From Saccharopolyspora elongata (GTDB taxonomy: Bacteria; Actinomycetota; Actinomycetes; Mycobacteriales; Pseudonocardiaceae): a stretch of 64,000 nucleotides of DNA. Shown one piece after another: positions 17,908 through 27,438 of the stretch. Numbering within the stretch: the first letter of the stretch is position 1; the number at the start of each line of letters is the position of its first letter. The stretch is from NCBI RefSeq assembly GCF_004348985.1, contig NZ_SMKW01000010.1, forward strand, positions 1 to 64,000. Direction: 5' to 3'. A program made the position numbers and the translations under genes. A model generated the notes under the pieces. That model was not told the origin of the DNA, made no database searches, and was given only the letters and a program-made list of their open reading frames with translations.

Positions 17908-17946
17908 GATGGGGGCCTCCTGCCGGGTAAGCAGGAGGCGCCCATC
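17908..17946. terminator. Hairpin between convergent genes
   Basis: A 16-base stem with one mismatch (17908-17923 with 17931-17946, core GGCCTCCTGC/GCAGGAGGC) and a seven-base loop lie between the alkylation-repair gene and the ABC permease. It probably terminates both. Confidence 0.8.
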
Positions 17947-17972
17947 GACTCGGGACTACTCGTCCGGCGGGG

Positions 17973-20312
17973 TCACTCGGTGCGGAGGCCCGTCGGATGG
18001 GCGGCTCGGCCGAGCGCCGGGAGGGTCAGGGCCGTTACGACCAGGACCGCCGCTGCCGCGAACGCGAAGAGGCCGAGCATGCCTGGCAGGTCGAATACGA
18101 TCTGATCCTTCCCGCTGTTCATGGCCACCGTCGTCAGCACGCCGAGCAGCATGCCGACCACCGTCGCCAGCGCCGTTGCGACGAGCATCGGCACCGCGTT
18201 CTGGAGGAGTTGCGACCACCACTGGGTTCGCCTCGGGACGCCCACCGCCGCGAGCACGGCCAGCGGCCTGCGCCGTTCCTGGATCTGCTCGGCCGCCGAG
18301 ACGAACAGGCTGCACCCGATGAGCGCGAAGGTGAGCAGCGCACCTGCCAGCAGCGCGGCGCGGATCGCGGCCAGCGCCGACTCCTGGCCCGAGCCCGCGC
18401 CCCCTCCGCCTGCCGTCGTGATCCAGGCGCTGTAGTCGGCGAGGTGCGCCGCGGCGATGTTGCGGAAGCGCTCGTCCAGGTCCTTCGGGGCCGCCGGGTT
18501 GAGGCGGATGTCCACCTGCAGGTGCTGGACTTCCGCCGGGATGCCGGCGGCTGCGGCCGGGGTCAGCACCATCGCGATGTCGTAGTCGCCGAACACGACC
18601 GGCGCGGACGCCGGCCGCACCGACTCCGGCACGTTCCAGGCCGGTGGTGGCGTGCTGGAGCGGAACTCCCGTCCGTACGACGATTCCGCCAGCTCGACGC
18701 GCTCGGCGGGCCGTAGCGGGCTGTGGCCGGGCGGCGCGAACGCGTCGCCGTCCCGGCAGTCCGGCACCGTGAGCAGCCGGGCGATCTGCGCGCAGTCGGC
18801 GATGAGCAACCCAGCAGTCGCCCTGTCCTGCCCCGTGACCACGGCAATCGTCGCGACCCGCACTTCGTCGACGCCGGGCAGCGATCGCACCTCCTGCTCG
18901 ATCCGCCCGATCTCGGCGGGCTCGGCCGGTCGTTCACCGGCGATTCGCCCGCTGGCCGACGCCGCTCGCACCGGGTCCTGCGAAGTGCCGCGGTCCGCGT
19001 GGTCGGCTTCTTCCGCCGCCATCAGTGTCTGCAGGGCGATCACGCCGGCGACCACGACCGCGATCGCGCTGACCGACCGCGCGGCGGGGCCGCTGGTCAG
19101 CTGCAGCCGTCCGATCGCCAGCTGCCACGCAGTCGGGCCGCCTCGCAGGCGTCCGACCGCGCGCTCGACGCACCACGGCAGCAGCACCGGGATCCCGACC
19201 AGCACGAGCACCACGGAGACGACGAACAGCGGCAGGTCGTCCATGCTGTCCAAACCCATGGCGACCGCCAGCAATCCCAGCAGGCCGAGTCCGAGCGGCA
19301 CCAGGCGCCAGCCCAGGCGACGCCGCCGCGACACCGTCCGGCGGGTCACGTCCAGCGGGTCCGCGATGGTGTGCGTCAGCGAGCCGATCGTGACGATGAC
19401 GGCGACGGCCGGGATACCGACGCTCACGAGCGCCGCGAGCCACCACACCGGGTTGATGTCGAACGCGAAGACGGCGGACTCCGCGACGGTCACTCCGCTG
19501 GCGAACGTCCGCCCGACGAGGAACAGCGCCCAGCCCAGCACGACGCCCAACACCGCGCCCGCCAGCGCTTCGCCCGCTGCCATCCGGCGGATCTGCTCAC
19601 CGCTGGCACCGACCAGCCGCATTGCCGACAGCCGGCGCTGCCTCGCGGTCTCGGCCAGCCGCACGGTGGCCGCGACGTACACCACGATCGGCACCAGCAG
19701 AGCGGCCAGACCGAGGGAGAGGATGAGCCATTCGCTGGTCGAGAACGTCGCGCGGCTGTGTCCAGGGGCCTCCCCGAAGTGGTCCAACACGCCGCTCACG
19801 TTGCTGCCCCGCGGCGACAGCGCGTCGGTTCCGGCGTAGAAGAAGAGCTCATTGGGTTCGAGCAGGCCCTCGGCGCCGACCACGCCGACCACGTTGGGGA
19901 ACCTCGGCTGCAGCAGCGCGCCGTCCGGCCCGGAGAGGAGCTCCTCCAACGCCGGCGAGACCACCACTTCTCCCGGCCGCGGGTTCTGGTGCAGCCCGGG
20001 AGCCACCGGCCCATCGGGGCGCTGGTTCTGCACCCACAGCCCCTGGACCCGCTCGTTCCGGAACTCCGTCGCGGTCTGCGCCACCAGCACCGAGGCGGCG
20101 TCCCCGGCGACGGCGCCGACACCCCACCTCGCGTCGAATCGGGCGTCGCGGGAGGAGGCGACGTTCGGGATCGATGCCGCCGCCAGCAGCAACGCCACGC
20201 CGAGCCCGACGCCCGCGGCGGTGACCACCAGCCGTCCCCATGACCGCCGGCCGGTCACCGCCAGGCGGAGCCCGAAGGCCAGGTCCCGCATCCAGTCCTG
20301 CGCAGTCGTCAT
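17973..20312 (-). CDS. FtsX-like ABC transporter permease
   Basis: 779 residues from an ATG that overlaps the ATPase stop (ATGA). One membrane helix near the N-terminus (LVVTAAGVGLGVALLLAAA) is followed by a large extracytoplasmic domain. Two FtsX/MacB-type membrane blocks come next (about 240-420 and 640-779), the first containing RLVGASGEQIRRMAAGEALAG, the typical FtsX coupling loop. A second soluble domain (about 460-640) lies between them. Such permeases pump or extract lipids, lipoproteins or antimicrobial peptides using the adjacent ATPase. Last gene of a PadR-controlled operon. Confidence 0.85.
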   Translation of the reverse strand: MTTAQDWMRDLAFGLRLAVTGRRSWGRLVVTAAGVGLGVALLLAAASIPNVASSRDARFDARWGVGAVAGDAASVLVAQTATEFRNERVQGLWVQNQRPDGPVAPGLHQNPRPGEVVVSPALEELLSGPDGALLQPRFPNVVGVVGAEGLLEPNELFFYAGTDALSPRGSNVSGVLDHFGEAPGHSRATFSTSEWLILSLGLAALLVPIVVYVAATVRLAETARQRRLSAMRLVGASGEQIRRMAAGEALAGAVLGVVLGWALFLVGRTFASGVTVAESAVFAFDINPVWWLAALVSVGIPAVAVIVTIGSLTHTIADPLDVTRRTVSRRRRLGWRLVPLGLGLLGLLAVAMGLDSMDDLPLFVVSVVLVLVGIPVLLPWCVERAVGRLRGGPTAWQLAIGRLQLTSGPAARSVSAIAVVVAGVIALQTLMAAEEADHADRGTSQDPVRAASASGRIAGERPAEPAEIGRIEQEVRSLPGVDEVRVATIAVVTGQDRATAGLLIADCAQIARLLTVPDCRDGDAFAPPGHSPLRPAERVELAESSYGREFRSSTPPPAWNVPESVRPASAPVVFGDYDIAMVLTPAAAAGIPAEVQHLQVDIRLNPAAPKDLDERFRNIAAAHLADYSAWITTAGGGGAGSGQESALAAIRAALLAGALLTFALIGCSLFVSAAEQIQERRRPLAVLAAVGVPRRTQWWSQLLQNAVPMLVATALATVVGMLLGVLTTVAMNSGKDQIVFDLPGMLGLFAFAAAAVLVVTALTLPALGRAAHPTGLRTE

Positions 20313-21019
20313 CGGGCCACCCCGGTGAGCTGGGTGCTGCCGTCGCGGAGCACGACCTCCCGGTCCGCGTAGGCGGCGACGCGCGGTTCGTGGGTCACCA
20401 GCACCACCGCCGCGCGGGCGCCCCGCGCGGCGCGCGTCAGCAGCTTCATCACCTGCTCGCCGCCGGCGGAGTCCAGCGCGCCGGTCGGCTCGTCGGCGAA
20501 GATCACCGCGGGCTCGGCGACCAGCGCCCTGGCCAGCGCCGCGCGCTGGCCCTGCCCACCGGAGATGTCGCCGGGTCGCGAACCGGCCACGTCGGCGATC
20601 CCCAGCTCTTCCAGCCACAACGCGGCCTTGGACTCCGCTTCGCGGCGCGCCATCCCGGACAGCCGCAGCGGCAGCGCCACGTTCTCCCGCACCGTCAGCT
20701 CCGGCACCAGCTGCCCGAACTGGAAGACGAAGCCGAACTCCTCGCGGCGCAGGGCGCTCCGCCGCTCGTCGGACAGCGTCGTCAGTTCCGTGCCGCGGTA
20801 GCTGATCTGGCCCGACTGCGGCAGGCGGATGCCGGCCAAGCAGTGCAGCAGGGTCGACTTCCCGGACCCGGATGCGCCCATCACCGCGACGATCTCCCCC
20901 GCCGAGACGGACAGGGACACGCCGCGCAGCGCCGGCGTCGGGCCGAAGGACAGGTGCAGGTCCGTGCCGCGCAGCAGCGGTTCGGCTGCCGGCGCCTGGG
21001 TCACCGCTGGTTCGGTCAC
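20309..21019 (-). CDS. ABC transporter ATP-binding protein
   Basis: 236 residues from a GTG overlapping the PadR stop (GTGA). Walker A is GASGSGKST (48-56). The signature is DISGGQGQR (SGGQGQR rather than the usual SGGQQQR). Walker B with catalytic Glu is VIFADEPTGALDS, and the H-loop is VLVTHEPR. This is the LolD/MacB type that partners FtsX-like permeases. Co-translated with both neighbours by four-base overlaps. Confidence 0.92.
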   Translation of the reverse strand: MTEPAVTQAPAAEPLLRGTDLHLSFGPTPALRGVSLSVSAGEIVAVMGASGSGKSTLLHCLAGIRLPQSGQISYRGTELTTLSDERRSALRREEFGFVFQFGQLVPELTVRENVALPLRLSGMARREAESKAALWLEELGIADVAGSRPGDISGGQGQRAALARALVAEPAVIFADEPTGALDSAGGEQVMKLLTRAARGARAAVVLVTHEPRVAAYADREVVLRDGSTQLTGVAR

Positions 21020-21540
21020 TGGGAAACCTCCTGGGCGAGCGGTTCGAGGCGGGTCACGGCGAGTTCGAGCCACCGCAGGTCCGCCTCCAGGTGGAAGAGG
21101 GCGTAGTCGTGCACCAACTGCTCGCCGGGTTCGGCTTCGGCCTTGCGGCGGGTCAGTTCGCGCATGCGGGCCAGGTGGGCGCCGCGCTGGCGGTCGAGCA
21201 CCTCCGTCGCGTCGCGACCGGAGCGGACGGCGAGGACGACCTTGGCGTAGAGCGTGTTGTGGAGTTCCGCCACGGGCTTCTCCGGAGTGGACAGCCACTC
21301 CTCGATCCGGCGCCTACCGGCCTCGGTGATCGAGTAGCGCTTGCGGTCCGGTCCCCCGCCGGACTCGACTCCGTCCACTTCGACCAGTTCGTCCCGCAGC
21401 AGCCGGGACAGCGTCGAGTAGACCTGCCCGTAGGCCAGCGACTTGGCGTGCCCGAAGCTCTCGTCGTAGGCGCGCTTCAAGTCGTATCCGTAGCTGGGGC
21501 CACCTTCCAGCAGCCCCAGCAAGGTGAGACTGATCGACAT
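21016..21540 (-). CDS. PadR-family regulator
   Basis: 174 residues. The N-terminal winged helix is LTLLGLLEGGPSYGYDLKRAYDESFGHAKSLAYGQVYSTLSRLLRDELVEV, in which GYxxxL and GxxYxxLxxL are the PadR hallmarks. A C-terminal helical dimerisation domain follows (PadR subfamily-1 C-terminal region, VRSGRD to the end). First gene of the operon with the ABC transporter, overlapping it by four bases. The palindrome just upstream is its probable operator, so the operon is likely autorepressed and induced by a transporter substrate. Confidence 0.9.
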   Translation of the reverse strand: MSISLTLLGLLEGGPSYGYDLKRAYDESFGHAKSLAYGQVYSTLSRLLRDELVEVDGVESGGGPDRKRYSITEAGRRRIEEWLSTPEKPVAELHNTLYAKVVLAVRSGRDATEVLDRQRGAHLARMRELTRRKAEAEPGEQLVHDYALFHLEADLRWLELAVTRLEPLAQEVSQ

Positions 21541-21549
21541 GCCGGCAAC

Positions 21550-21580
21550 TATACACGCGGTGTATATAGCAAGTGTATAG
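21550..21580. promoter_or_regulatory. PadR operator
   Basis: TATACACGCGGTGTATA (21550-21566) is a perfect inverted repeat of 7+3+7, and a further half-site GTGTATAG ends at 21580. Starting ten bases upstream of the padR start, it is the expected spot for an autoregulatory operator. AT-rich islands of this sort stand out sharply in this genome. Confidence 0.8.
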
Positions 21581-21606
21581 ATGTCTGGATCAGGCGAATC
21601 CGCTGG

Positions 21607-22506
21607 TCAGGAGCGTTCGCGTTGCGGCACCACGGTGTACCGGGGATCCCGGACCGACGCGCGACCGGCCTCGAAGACGGCGTACCGCGTCGCGGCGGCG
21701 GCCGCGGTCAGGCCCAGCCCCGAGGCGATCGCGGCCGACCGGCTGCGCCCGGCGAACAGCGCCGCTCCCGCGCCGAAGGCGGTCAGCGCCCGGGCGGCGC
21801 GCCACACCGCGCCCGCGCGGCCCTGCCGGTAGACCTCGCCGACCAGCCCGATCCGCCTGTGCATGCTCTGCTCGGCGGCGAACTCCAGTGCCGCCCCGGC
21901 CACCGCCATCCGCCGCGCCGGGCCGGACTCGCCCGGCGCGGCGAGCATGCCGATCGCACCCGCGCTCGCCACGGCACTCCCGGCGAACAAGAACGGCAGC
22001 TCGCGGTACGCCTCGTGCCATCCCGGGACCGCCGTGTCGGCCAGCAGCACCGCGGTGTAGGTCGTCATCGCGGGCGCGATCACCCCGGCCGTGGTGGCCG
22101 CCGCGCGGCCCAGAACCGGGAGCCGCCCGGTGAGCTCGCTGGCCACGGCCACGCTCGACAACGCCGAGAACGGCGCCAGGATCCAAGACCCGACGCTCAG
22201 CGGCGAGGTCGGCTTCAGCACCCGGAGCATGTTCAGGAACCGCGCCGGGCGCCCGAGGTCGTGGATCAGCGCCCCGACGCTGGCCGTCGCGCCGACCGCC
22301 GCGGCCAGCCTGCCGGAGCGCGCCAGCCGCCGGTACCCGGCGAGGTCCGCGCACAACGCCATCGCCGACGACGCCCCCGCCAGCCCGCCGAGGTAGAGGT
22401 ACGCGGGAACGTCCGGCACCTTCCACACCGGCTGCTTGAGCACCGGGCGCCCGTAGTAGGACCGGAACTCCGCCTCCGGCACCATCAGCCGGTCGCCGCG
22501 CTTCAC
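21607..22506 (-). CDS. NrfD/PsrC-type membrane subunit of formate dehydrogenase
   Basis: 299 residues from a GTG overlapping the stop of the iron-sulfur subunit (GTGA). About eight to nine hydrophobic helices are present. YYGRPVLKQPVWKVPDVPAYLYLGGLAGASS is the typical NrfD opening and DLGRPARFLNMLRVLKPTSPLSVGSWIL is the family's quinone-site region. It should anchor the complex and pass electrons to quinone. There are no heme ligands of the FdnI cytochrome b type, so this is the quinone-reductase variant without heme. Confidence 0.88.
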   Translation of the reverse strand: MKRGDRLMVPEAEFRSYYGRPVLKQPVWKVPDVPAYLYLGGLAGASSAMALCADLAGYRRLARSGRLAAAVGATASVGALIHDLGRPARFLNMLRVLKPTSPLSVGSWILAPFSALSSVAVASELTGRLPVLGRAAATTAGVIAPAMTTYTAVLLADTAVPGWHEAYRELPFLFAGSAVASAGAIGMLAAPGESGPARRMAVAGAALEFAAEQSMHRRIGLVGEVYRQGRAGAVWRAARALTAFGAGAALFAGRSRSAAIASGLGLTAAAAATRYAVFEAGRASVRDPRYTVVPQRERS

Positions 22507-23363
22507 CGCCTGCCCCCGAGGAAGCACCCGGCGATCACGGCCGCCGCGGTCAGCGCCGCGCCCGCCGCGTGCCGCCACATCGACGGCAGGTCCCGCGTCG
22601 TCACCACCGGGTCCGGCGGCAGCCCGTACACCTCGGGCTCGTCCAGCAGCAGGAAGAACGCGCCGTCGCCGCCGACCCCGTCGGCCGGGTCGTGCCCGTA
22701 GAGCCTGGCCTCGGTGATGCCCTGAGCGTGCAGCTCTTCGACGCGCAGTTGCGCGCGGTCGCGGAGTTCGTCGAGCGGGCCGTACTGGATGGACTCCGTC
22801 GGGCACGCCGTCGCGCAGGCGGGCATCAGCCCCGCGCCCAGCCGGTCCTGGCACAACGTGCATTTGGCCGCGCCGCCGGTGTCCGGCCGCACGTCGATCA
22901 CCCCGTACGGGCAAGCAGGCACGCAGTAGCCGCAGCCGTTGCACACGTCGTCCTGCACCAGAACCGTGCCGTACTCGGTGCGGATCAGCGCGCCCGTCGG
23001 GCAGACGTCGAGGCATGCCGCGTGGGTGCAGTGCTTGCAGACGTCCGAGGACATCAGCCAGCGGACCTGGTCCTCGCCCATACCCGGCATGCCCAGGTCC
23101 ACAGTGGACCCATGCTGTTCGACGAAGGCCACGTGCCGCCAGGTCGTCGCGCCGAGCGCGCCGGTGTTGTCGTAGGACATCCCGGTGAGGTCGAGGCCGT
23201 CCTCGGGCAGCAGGTTCCACTCCTTGCAGGCGACCTCGCACGCCTTGCACCCGATGCACACGCTGGTGTCGGTGAAGAACCCGACGCGGTCGGGGTGGTC
23301 CGACGGGTAGCCCGCCTCCCCCGCCGGGTCCGCAAGCGGTCCGCTCAACCGGTTCGATTCCAC
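22503..23363 (-). CDS. Formate dehydrogenase iron-sulfur (beta) subunit
   Basis: 286 residues from GTG 23363, four bases after the alpha stop. Four [4Fe-4S] cysteine groups are visible: CIGCKACEVAC, CKHCTHAACLDVC, CNGCGYCVPAC and CTLC..CATAC. One C-terminal membrane helix (AAGAALTAAAVIAGCFLGG) parallels FdnH/FdoH. It carries electrons from the molybdenum/tungsten subunit to the NrfD-type subunit. The N-terminal 25 residues are variable. GTG 23390 would overlap the alpha gene and is less likely. Confidence 0.9.
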   Translation of the reverse strand: MESNRLSGPLADPAGEAGYPSDHPDRVGFFTDTSVCIGCKACEVACKEWNLLPEDGLDLTGMSYDNTGALGATTWRHVAFVEQHGSTVDLGMPGMGEDQVRWLMSSDVCKHCTHAACLDVCPTGALIRTEYGTVLVQDDVCNGCGYCVPACPYGVIDVRPDTGGAAKCTLCQDRLGAGLMPACATACPTESIQYGPLDELRDRAQLRVEELHAQGITEARLYGHDPADGVGGDGAFFLLLDEPEVYGLPPDPVVTTRDLPSMWRHAAGAALTAAAVIAGCFLGGRR

Positions 23364-23367
23364 GCGC

Positions 23368-26300
23368 TCACTCGCCTCCTCGCCTCGGACTGTCGGCGTG
23401 CTCCATGCCGGTGCGCTCGGTGATCCCGGCCCGCCTCCGGTACTCCTCGACGTAGCGGACCAGCGCCGCGCCGCGCGGGCGGCGGCCCGGCCGGATGTCG
23501 CAGGCACCGGCCTTGGTCTCCATGATGTGCACGTTCGGGTCCAGCGCCACGTTGATCAGCTCGTTCGCCGCGTCGCCTGTCGTCAGGCCGTTCGGCCCCC
23601 AGTGCCACGGGATGCCGATCTGGTGGAGGGTGCGCTCGCCGTGGCGCAGCGGCCGCATCCGGGCGGTCACCAGGACGCGGCCTTCGATGGCGCTGCGGGC
23701 GGTGATCACGGTCGCCCAGCCCAGGTGCCGCAGCCCGCGCTCGGCCGCCAGCGCCGGGGAGACCTCCAGGAACATCGCCGGCGCCAGCTCGGACAGGTGC
23801 GCCAGCCACCGGCTCATGCCGCCCGCGGTGTGGTGCTCGGTGAGCCGGAACGTGGTGAACACGTACGGGAACACCTCGCTGCCGGGTTCGGCGCCGCTGG
23901 GCTGGTAGCGGTTCTCCGGCCGCGAGAACACCTGCCGCGCCGGATTCCGCTGCTGGGCGGCGTGGATCCGGTTTTCCAGCGGCGACTCCTGCGGCTCGTA
24001 GTGGGCCGGCAGCGGGCCGTCGACCAGCCCGGCCGGGACGTAGAGCCAGCCGCGCCCGTCGCTCTGCATGATGAACGGCTCGGTGCCCGCGATGCCCTCG
24101 GGCCCGGTGGCGTCCGGGTCGGGCAGGTAGTCCGGCTGCTTGGCCCGGTCGAAGTCCGGAATGTCGTGGCCGGTCCACTCGCCGCGCTCGTCGTCCCACC
24201 AGACGTAGGCCTTCCGGTCGCTCCACGGCCGGCCGTCCGGGTCGGCCGATGCCCGGTTGTAGAGCATCCGCCGGTTCGCCGGCCACGCCCAGCCCCACTC
24301 CGGCGCGACCCACGACTGCTCGCGGCCCGGGCGACGCCGCGCGGACTGGTTGATCCCGTCGGCGAAAACGCCGCAGTAGATCCAGCAACCGCAGCGGGTG
24401 GATCCGTCCGGGCGCAGCTGGGTGTAGGACGACAGCGGGTCGCCGGCGGCGTCGAAGCCGTTGATCTCCTGCAGCACGGCCGCCGCGCTCGGCTCGCGGA
24501 TGTCGCCCTCGACCGGGTAATCCCAGGTCAGCTCCAGCAGTGCCCGGTCCCGCTCGGCGCCGGGTTCGAGCTTCTCCCGGAGCCGTCGCCCCAGGTGGTA
24601 GAAGAACCACAGGTCGCTGCGCTGATCCGCTTGCGGCTCAACGGCTTTGTGGTGCCACTGCAGCAGCCGCTGGGTGTTGGTGAAGGTGCCGTCCTTCTCG
24701 GTGTGCGCCGCGGCGGGCAGGAAGAACACCTCGGTGCCGATGTCCTCGGTGCGCATCTCGCCGGTCTCGATCTCCGGGCCGTCCAGCCAGAAGGTGGCCG
24801 TCTCGATCAGGTTGAGGTCGCGCACCACGAGCCAGTCCAGGTTCGCCAGGCCCATCCGCTGCTGGCGGGCGTTCGCCGTGCCCACCGCCGGGTTCTCGCC
24901 GACGACGAAGTAGCCCTTGCAGCGCCCCTCGATCTGGTCGATCGCGGTCTGGAAGGTGCCGTGGTCGCCGGTCAGCCGCGGCAGCCGGTCGAAGCAGAAG
25001 TCGTTGTCGGCCGTGGCGTGCTCGCCCCACCACGCCTTGAGCAGGCTGACCAGGTAGGACCGCATGTTGCCCCAGTAGCCGCGCGCGAGCTCGTCAGGCG
25101 CGACGAAGGAGTCGAGGTCGAAGTCGGCGTGCGCGTGCGGCATCGGGATGTAGCCGGGCAGCAGGTTGAACAGCGTCGGGATGTCGGTCGAGCCCTGGAT
25201 GCTGGCGTGCCCGCGCAGCGCCAGGATCCCGCCTCCGGGCCGGCCGATGTTGCCCAGCAGCAGCTGCAGGATGGAGGCGGCGCGGATGTACTGCACGCCC
25301 ACCGTGTGGTGCGTCCAGCCGACCGCGTAGGCGATCGCCGTGGTGCGGTCCCGGCCGGAGTTCGCCACGAGCTGCTCGGCCACCCACTCGAAGTCCTCAC
25401 GCGGAACCCCGCACACCTCCTCCACCATTTCCGGCGTGTAGCGCGCGTAGTGCCGCTTGAGCAGCTGGAACACGCAGCGGGGATGCTGCAGCGTCGGGTC
25501 GGTCTCGGCGCGACCGCGGTAGACCGGGCCGCCCGCTCCGGTGCGCTCCGGGCGGCTGGCGTCGCGCTCGCGTCCGTGCGTCGTCGTGGGCACCGCGGTC
25601 TCCGGGCCGTGACCGCCGACCGAGGGCACCGCGGAACTGCCCTCGTACTGCCAGGTCGTCGTGTCGTAGCTGCCCGCTTCGGGGTCGAAGCCGGAGAAGA
25701 CGCCGTCGAGGTCCTCCGTGTCGCGGAAATCCTCGCCCACGATCATCGGGGCGTTCGTGTAGGCCACGACGTAGTCGTGGAAGTAGGCGTCGTTGGTCAG
25801 GACGTGGTTGATCAGCGCGCCGAGGAACGCGATGTCGCTGCCCGCGCGCAGCGCGACGTGCCGGTGCGCCAGCGCCGAGGTGCGGGTGAAGCGCGGGTCG
25901 ACGTGGATGATCGTGGCACCGCGCCGCTTCGCCTCCATCACCCACTGGAAGCCGACCGGGTGCGCCTCGGCCATGTTGGACCCCTGGATGAGGACGCAGT
26001 CGGCGTTGGCGAGGTCCTGCTGGAACGTGGTGGCGCCGCCGCGCCCGAACGAGGTGCCCAGACCGGGCACCGTGGAGGAGTGTCAAATGCGGGCCTGGTT
26101 CTCCACCTGGATCGCGCCGAGGGCGGTGTAGAGCTTCTTCATGAGGTAGTTCTCCTCGTTGTCGAGGGTCGCTCCTCCGAGGCTCGCGATGCCCGTCGTG
26201 CGCCGCAGCGGCCGGCCGTCGGCGTCGGCGTCCTGCCAGGTGGCGGCCCGGGTGGCCAGCACCCGGTCGGCGATCATGTCCAGCGCGGTGTCGAGGTCGA

Positions 26301-26643
26301 GGTCCTCCCACCCGGTGCCGTGCGGGCGGCGGTAGCGGACCTTGGTCTGCCGCAGCGGCGAGGTCACGAGCTCGCGGCTCGCCGAGCCCTTGGGGCACAG
26401 CCGGCCGCGGCTGATCGGCGAATCGGGATCGCCCTCGATCTGGGTTACGGCGCCGTCCTGGACGAAGACCCGCTGGCCGCAGCCCACCGCACAGTACGGG
26501 CACACCGAACGGACCACCGCGTCGGCGTCCTCGGTGCGTGCCCGCCGCTCATCGGTGCGCCGCGACCGGGCCGCTGGGCCCCTGCCCAGCGGGTCCGCCC
26601 CGGTCAGCTGGCGAACCACCGGCCAACGCAACCACTCCGCCAT
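23368..26643 (-). CDS. Selenocysteine-containing formate dehydrogenase catalytic subunit
   Basis: The frame runs 1,092 codons if TGA at 26083-26085 is read as selenocysteine (residue 187). Without that it would split into a 186-residue and a roughly 900-residue piece. The context NQARI-U-HSSTVPGLG is the conserved active-site position of molybdopterin formate dehydrogenases. An N-terminal [4Fe-4S] site (CPYCAVGC, Cys48/51/55, plus Cys83) and the long bis-MGD domains follow. It oxidises formate to CO2. No twin-arginine signal is visible, so the enzyme appears cytoplasmic. The start at 26643 has GGGGAGAA upstream. SelA and SelB are encoded 5.5 kb away. Confidence 0.93.
26053..26071 (-). promoter_or_regulatory. 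Bacterial SECIS element
   Basis: On the coding strand the hairpin GGTGCCC-GGTCT-GGGCACC has a perfect seven-base stem and a GGTCT apical loop. It begins 11 bases after the TGA codon. The E. coli fdhF SECIS has the same GGUCU loop and the same spacing in my recollection. SelB binds this loop to deliver Sec-tRNA. Confidence 0.9.
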
Positions 26644-26765
26644 CACCGTTCTCCCCACACGCGTGGTTCCAGGAGAAACCCGGCGGCCGGGCGATGCAAG
26701 CCCAGCGCTCGCATCGGTAATCGGCGCGCTTGACCCGGGCCGGAGCCGGGACGAATCTGGCAGGT

Positions 26766-27431
26766 ATGACGGCCGCTGCGGCGGAGAACCCGGCTTCCCG
26801 GCCCCAGGACCGCCGCCATCGCCGGACCATGCGCACCCGCGCGGCCATCGAAGCGGCGGCCCTGAAGCTGTTCGCCGAGCAGGGCTTCGCCAGCACCACG
26901 GTGGAGCAGATCGCCGAGGCCGCCGACATCGCCCCGCGCACGTTCTTCCGCCACTTCCCCAGCAAGGACGCCGTGCTCTTCGGCGACCCGGGCCGCGAGA
27001 CCGAACGGATGCGCGAAGTGCTGGCCGCCCGGCCCGCCGGCGAGCACCCGATGCGATCGCTGGCCGCGGCGCTGCTGGACGCGGCCGAACGCATCGAACA
27101 GGACCGCGCGCAGCACCTGATGCGCGCCGAGCTGCTGGACGGCCTCGAGCACGCCGGCGACTACGAACTGCACCTCATCAGGCAGCGCTGGGTAGAGGAC
27201 ATGGCCGCGCTGGTCGCGGAGCGGACGGGCGCCGGCGGCGACGACCCGCGCACGGTCGCCTACTCGATCACCCTGATGAGCTGCTTCGGCTCGGCCATGC
27301 ACAGCTGGCTGGTCGGCACCGGCGGCACGCCGTTGCGCGAGATCCTCGCCCAGGTGCTGGACGAGACCGCCGGTGGCCTGGCCCAGGCCGCCGACGTGGT
27401 CGGTTCGGCGGTCCGGGGTTCGGCGCGCTGA
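26766..27431 (+). CDS. TetR-family regulator
   Basis: 221 residues from ATG 26766. The helix-turn-helix is FAEQGFASTTVEQIAEAADIAPRTFFRHFPSKDAVLF (about residues 37-73), of the TetR/AcrR type that includes the MftR-like C-terminal domain. It diverges from the formate dehydrogenase operon across 122 bases and is the obvious candidate for controlling it, but I see no clear palindrome there. It converges on the PPOX gene, with seven bases between stops. Confidence 0.82.
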   Translation: MTAAAAENPASRPQDRRHRRTMRTRAAIEAAALKLFAEQGFASTTVEQIAEAADIAPRTFFRHFPSKDAVLFGDPGRETERMREVLAARPAGEHPMRSLAAALLDAAERIEQDRAQHLMRAELLDGLEHAGDYELHLIRQRWVEDMAALVAERTGAGGDDPRTVAYSITLMSCFGSAMHSWLVGTGGTPLREILAQVLDETAGGLAQAADVVGSAVRGSAR

Positions 27432-27438
27432 GGGCCCG

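Noticed and set aside
23345-23370. T-loop-like GGTTCGATTCC
   Set aside because: It resembles a tRNA T-arm but lies at the start of the formate dehydrogenase beta subunit gene, and no cloverleaf can be formed around it.
26083-26085. Formate dehydrogenase as a pseudogene with a premature stop
   Set aside because: The TGA lies exactly at the Sec/Cys active-site position and is followed by a SECIS hairpin, so recoding is the better explanation.
23398-26733. 1,111-codon + strand frame opposite formate dehydrogenase
   Set aside because: A by-product of GC-rich third positions in the fdh gene; no recognisable domain.
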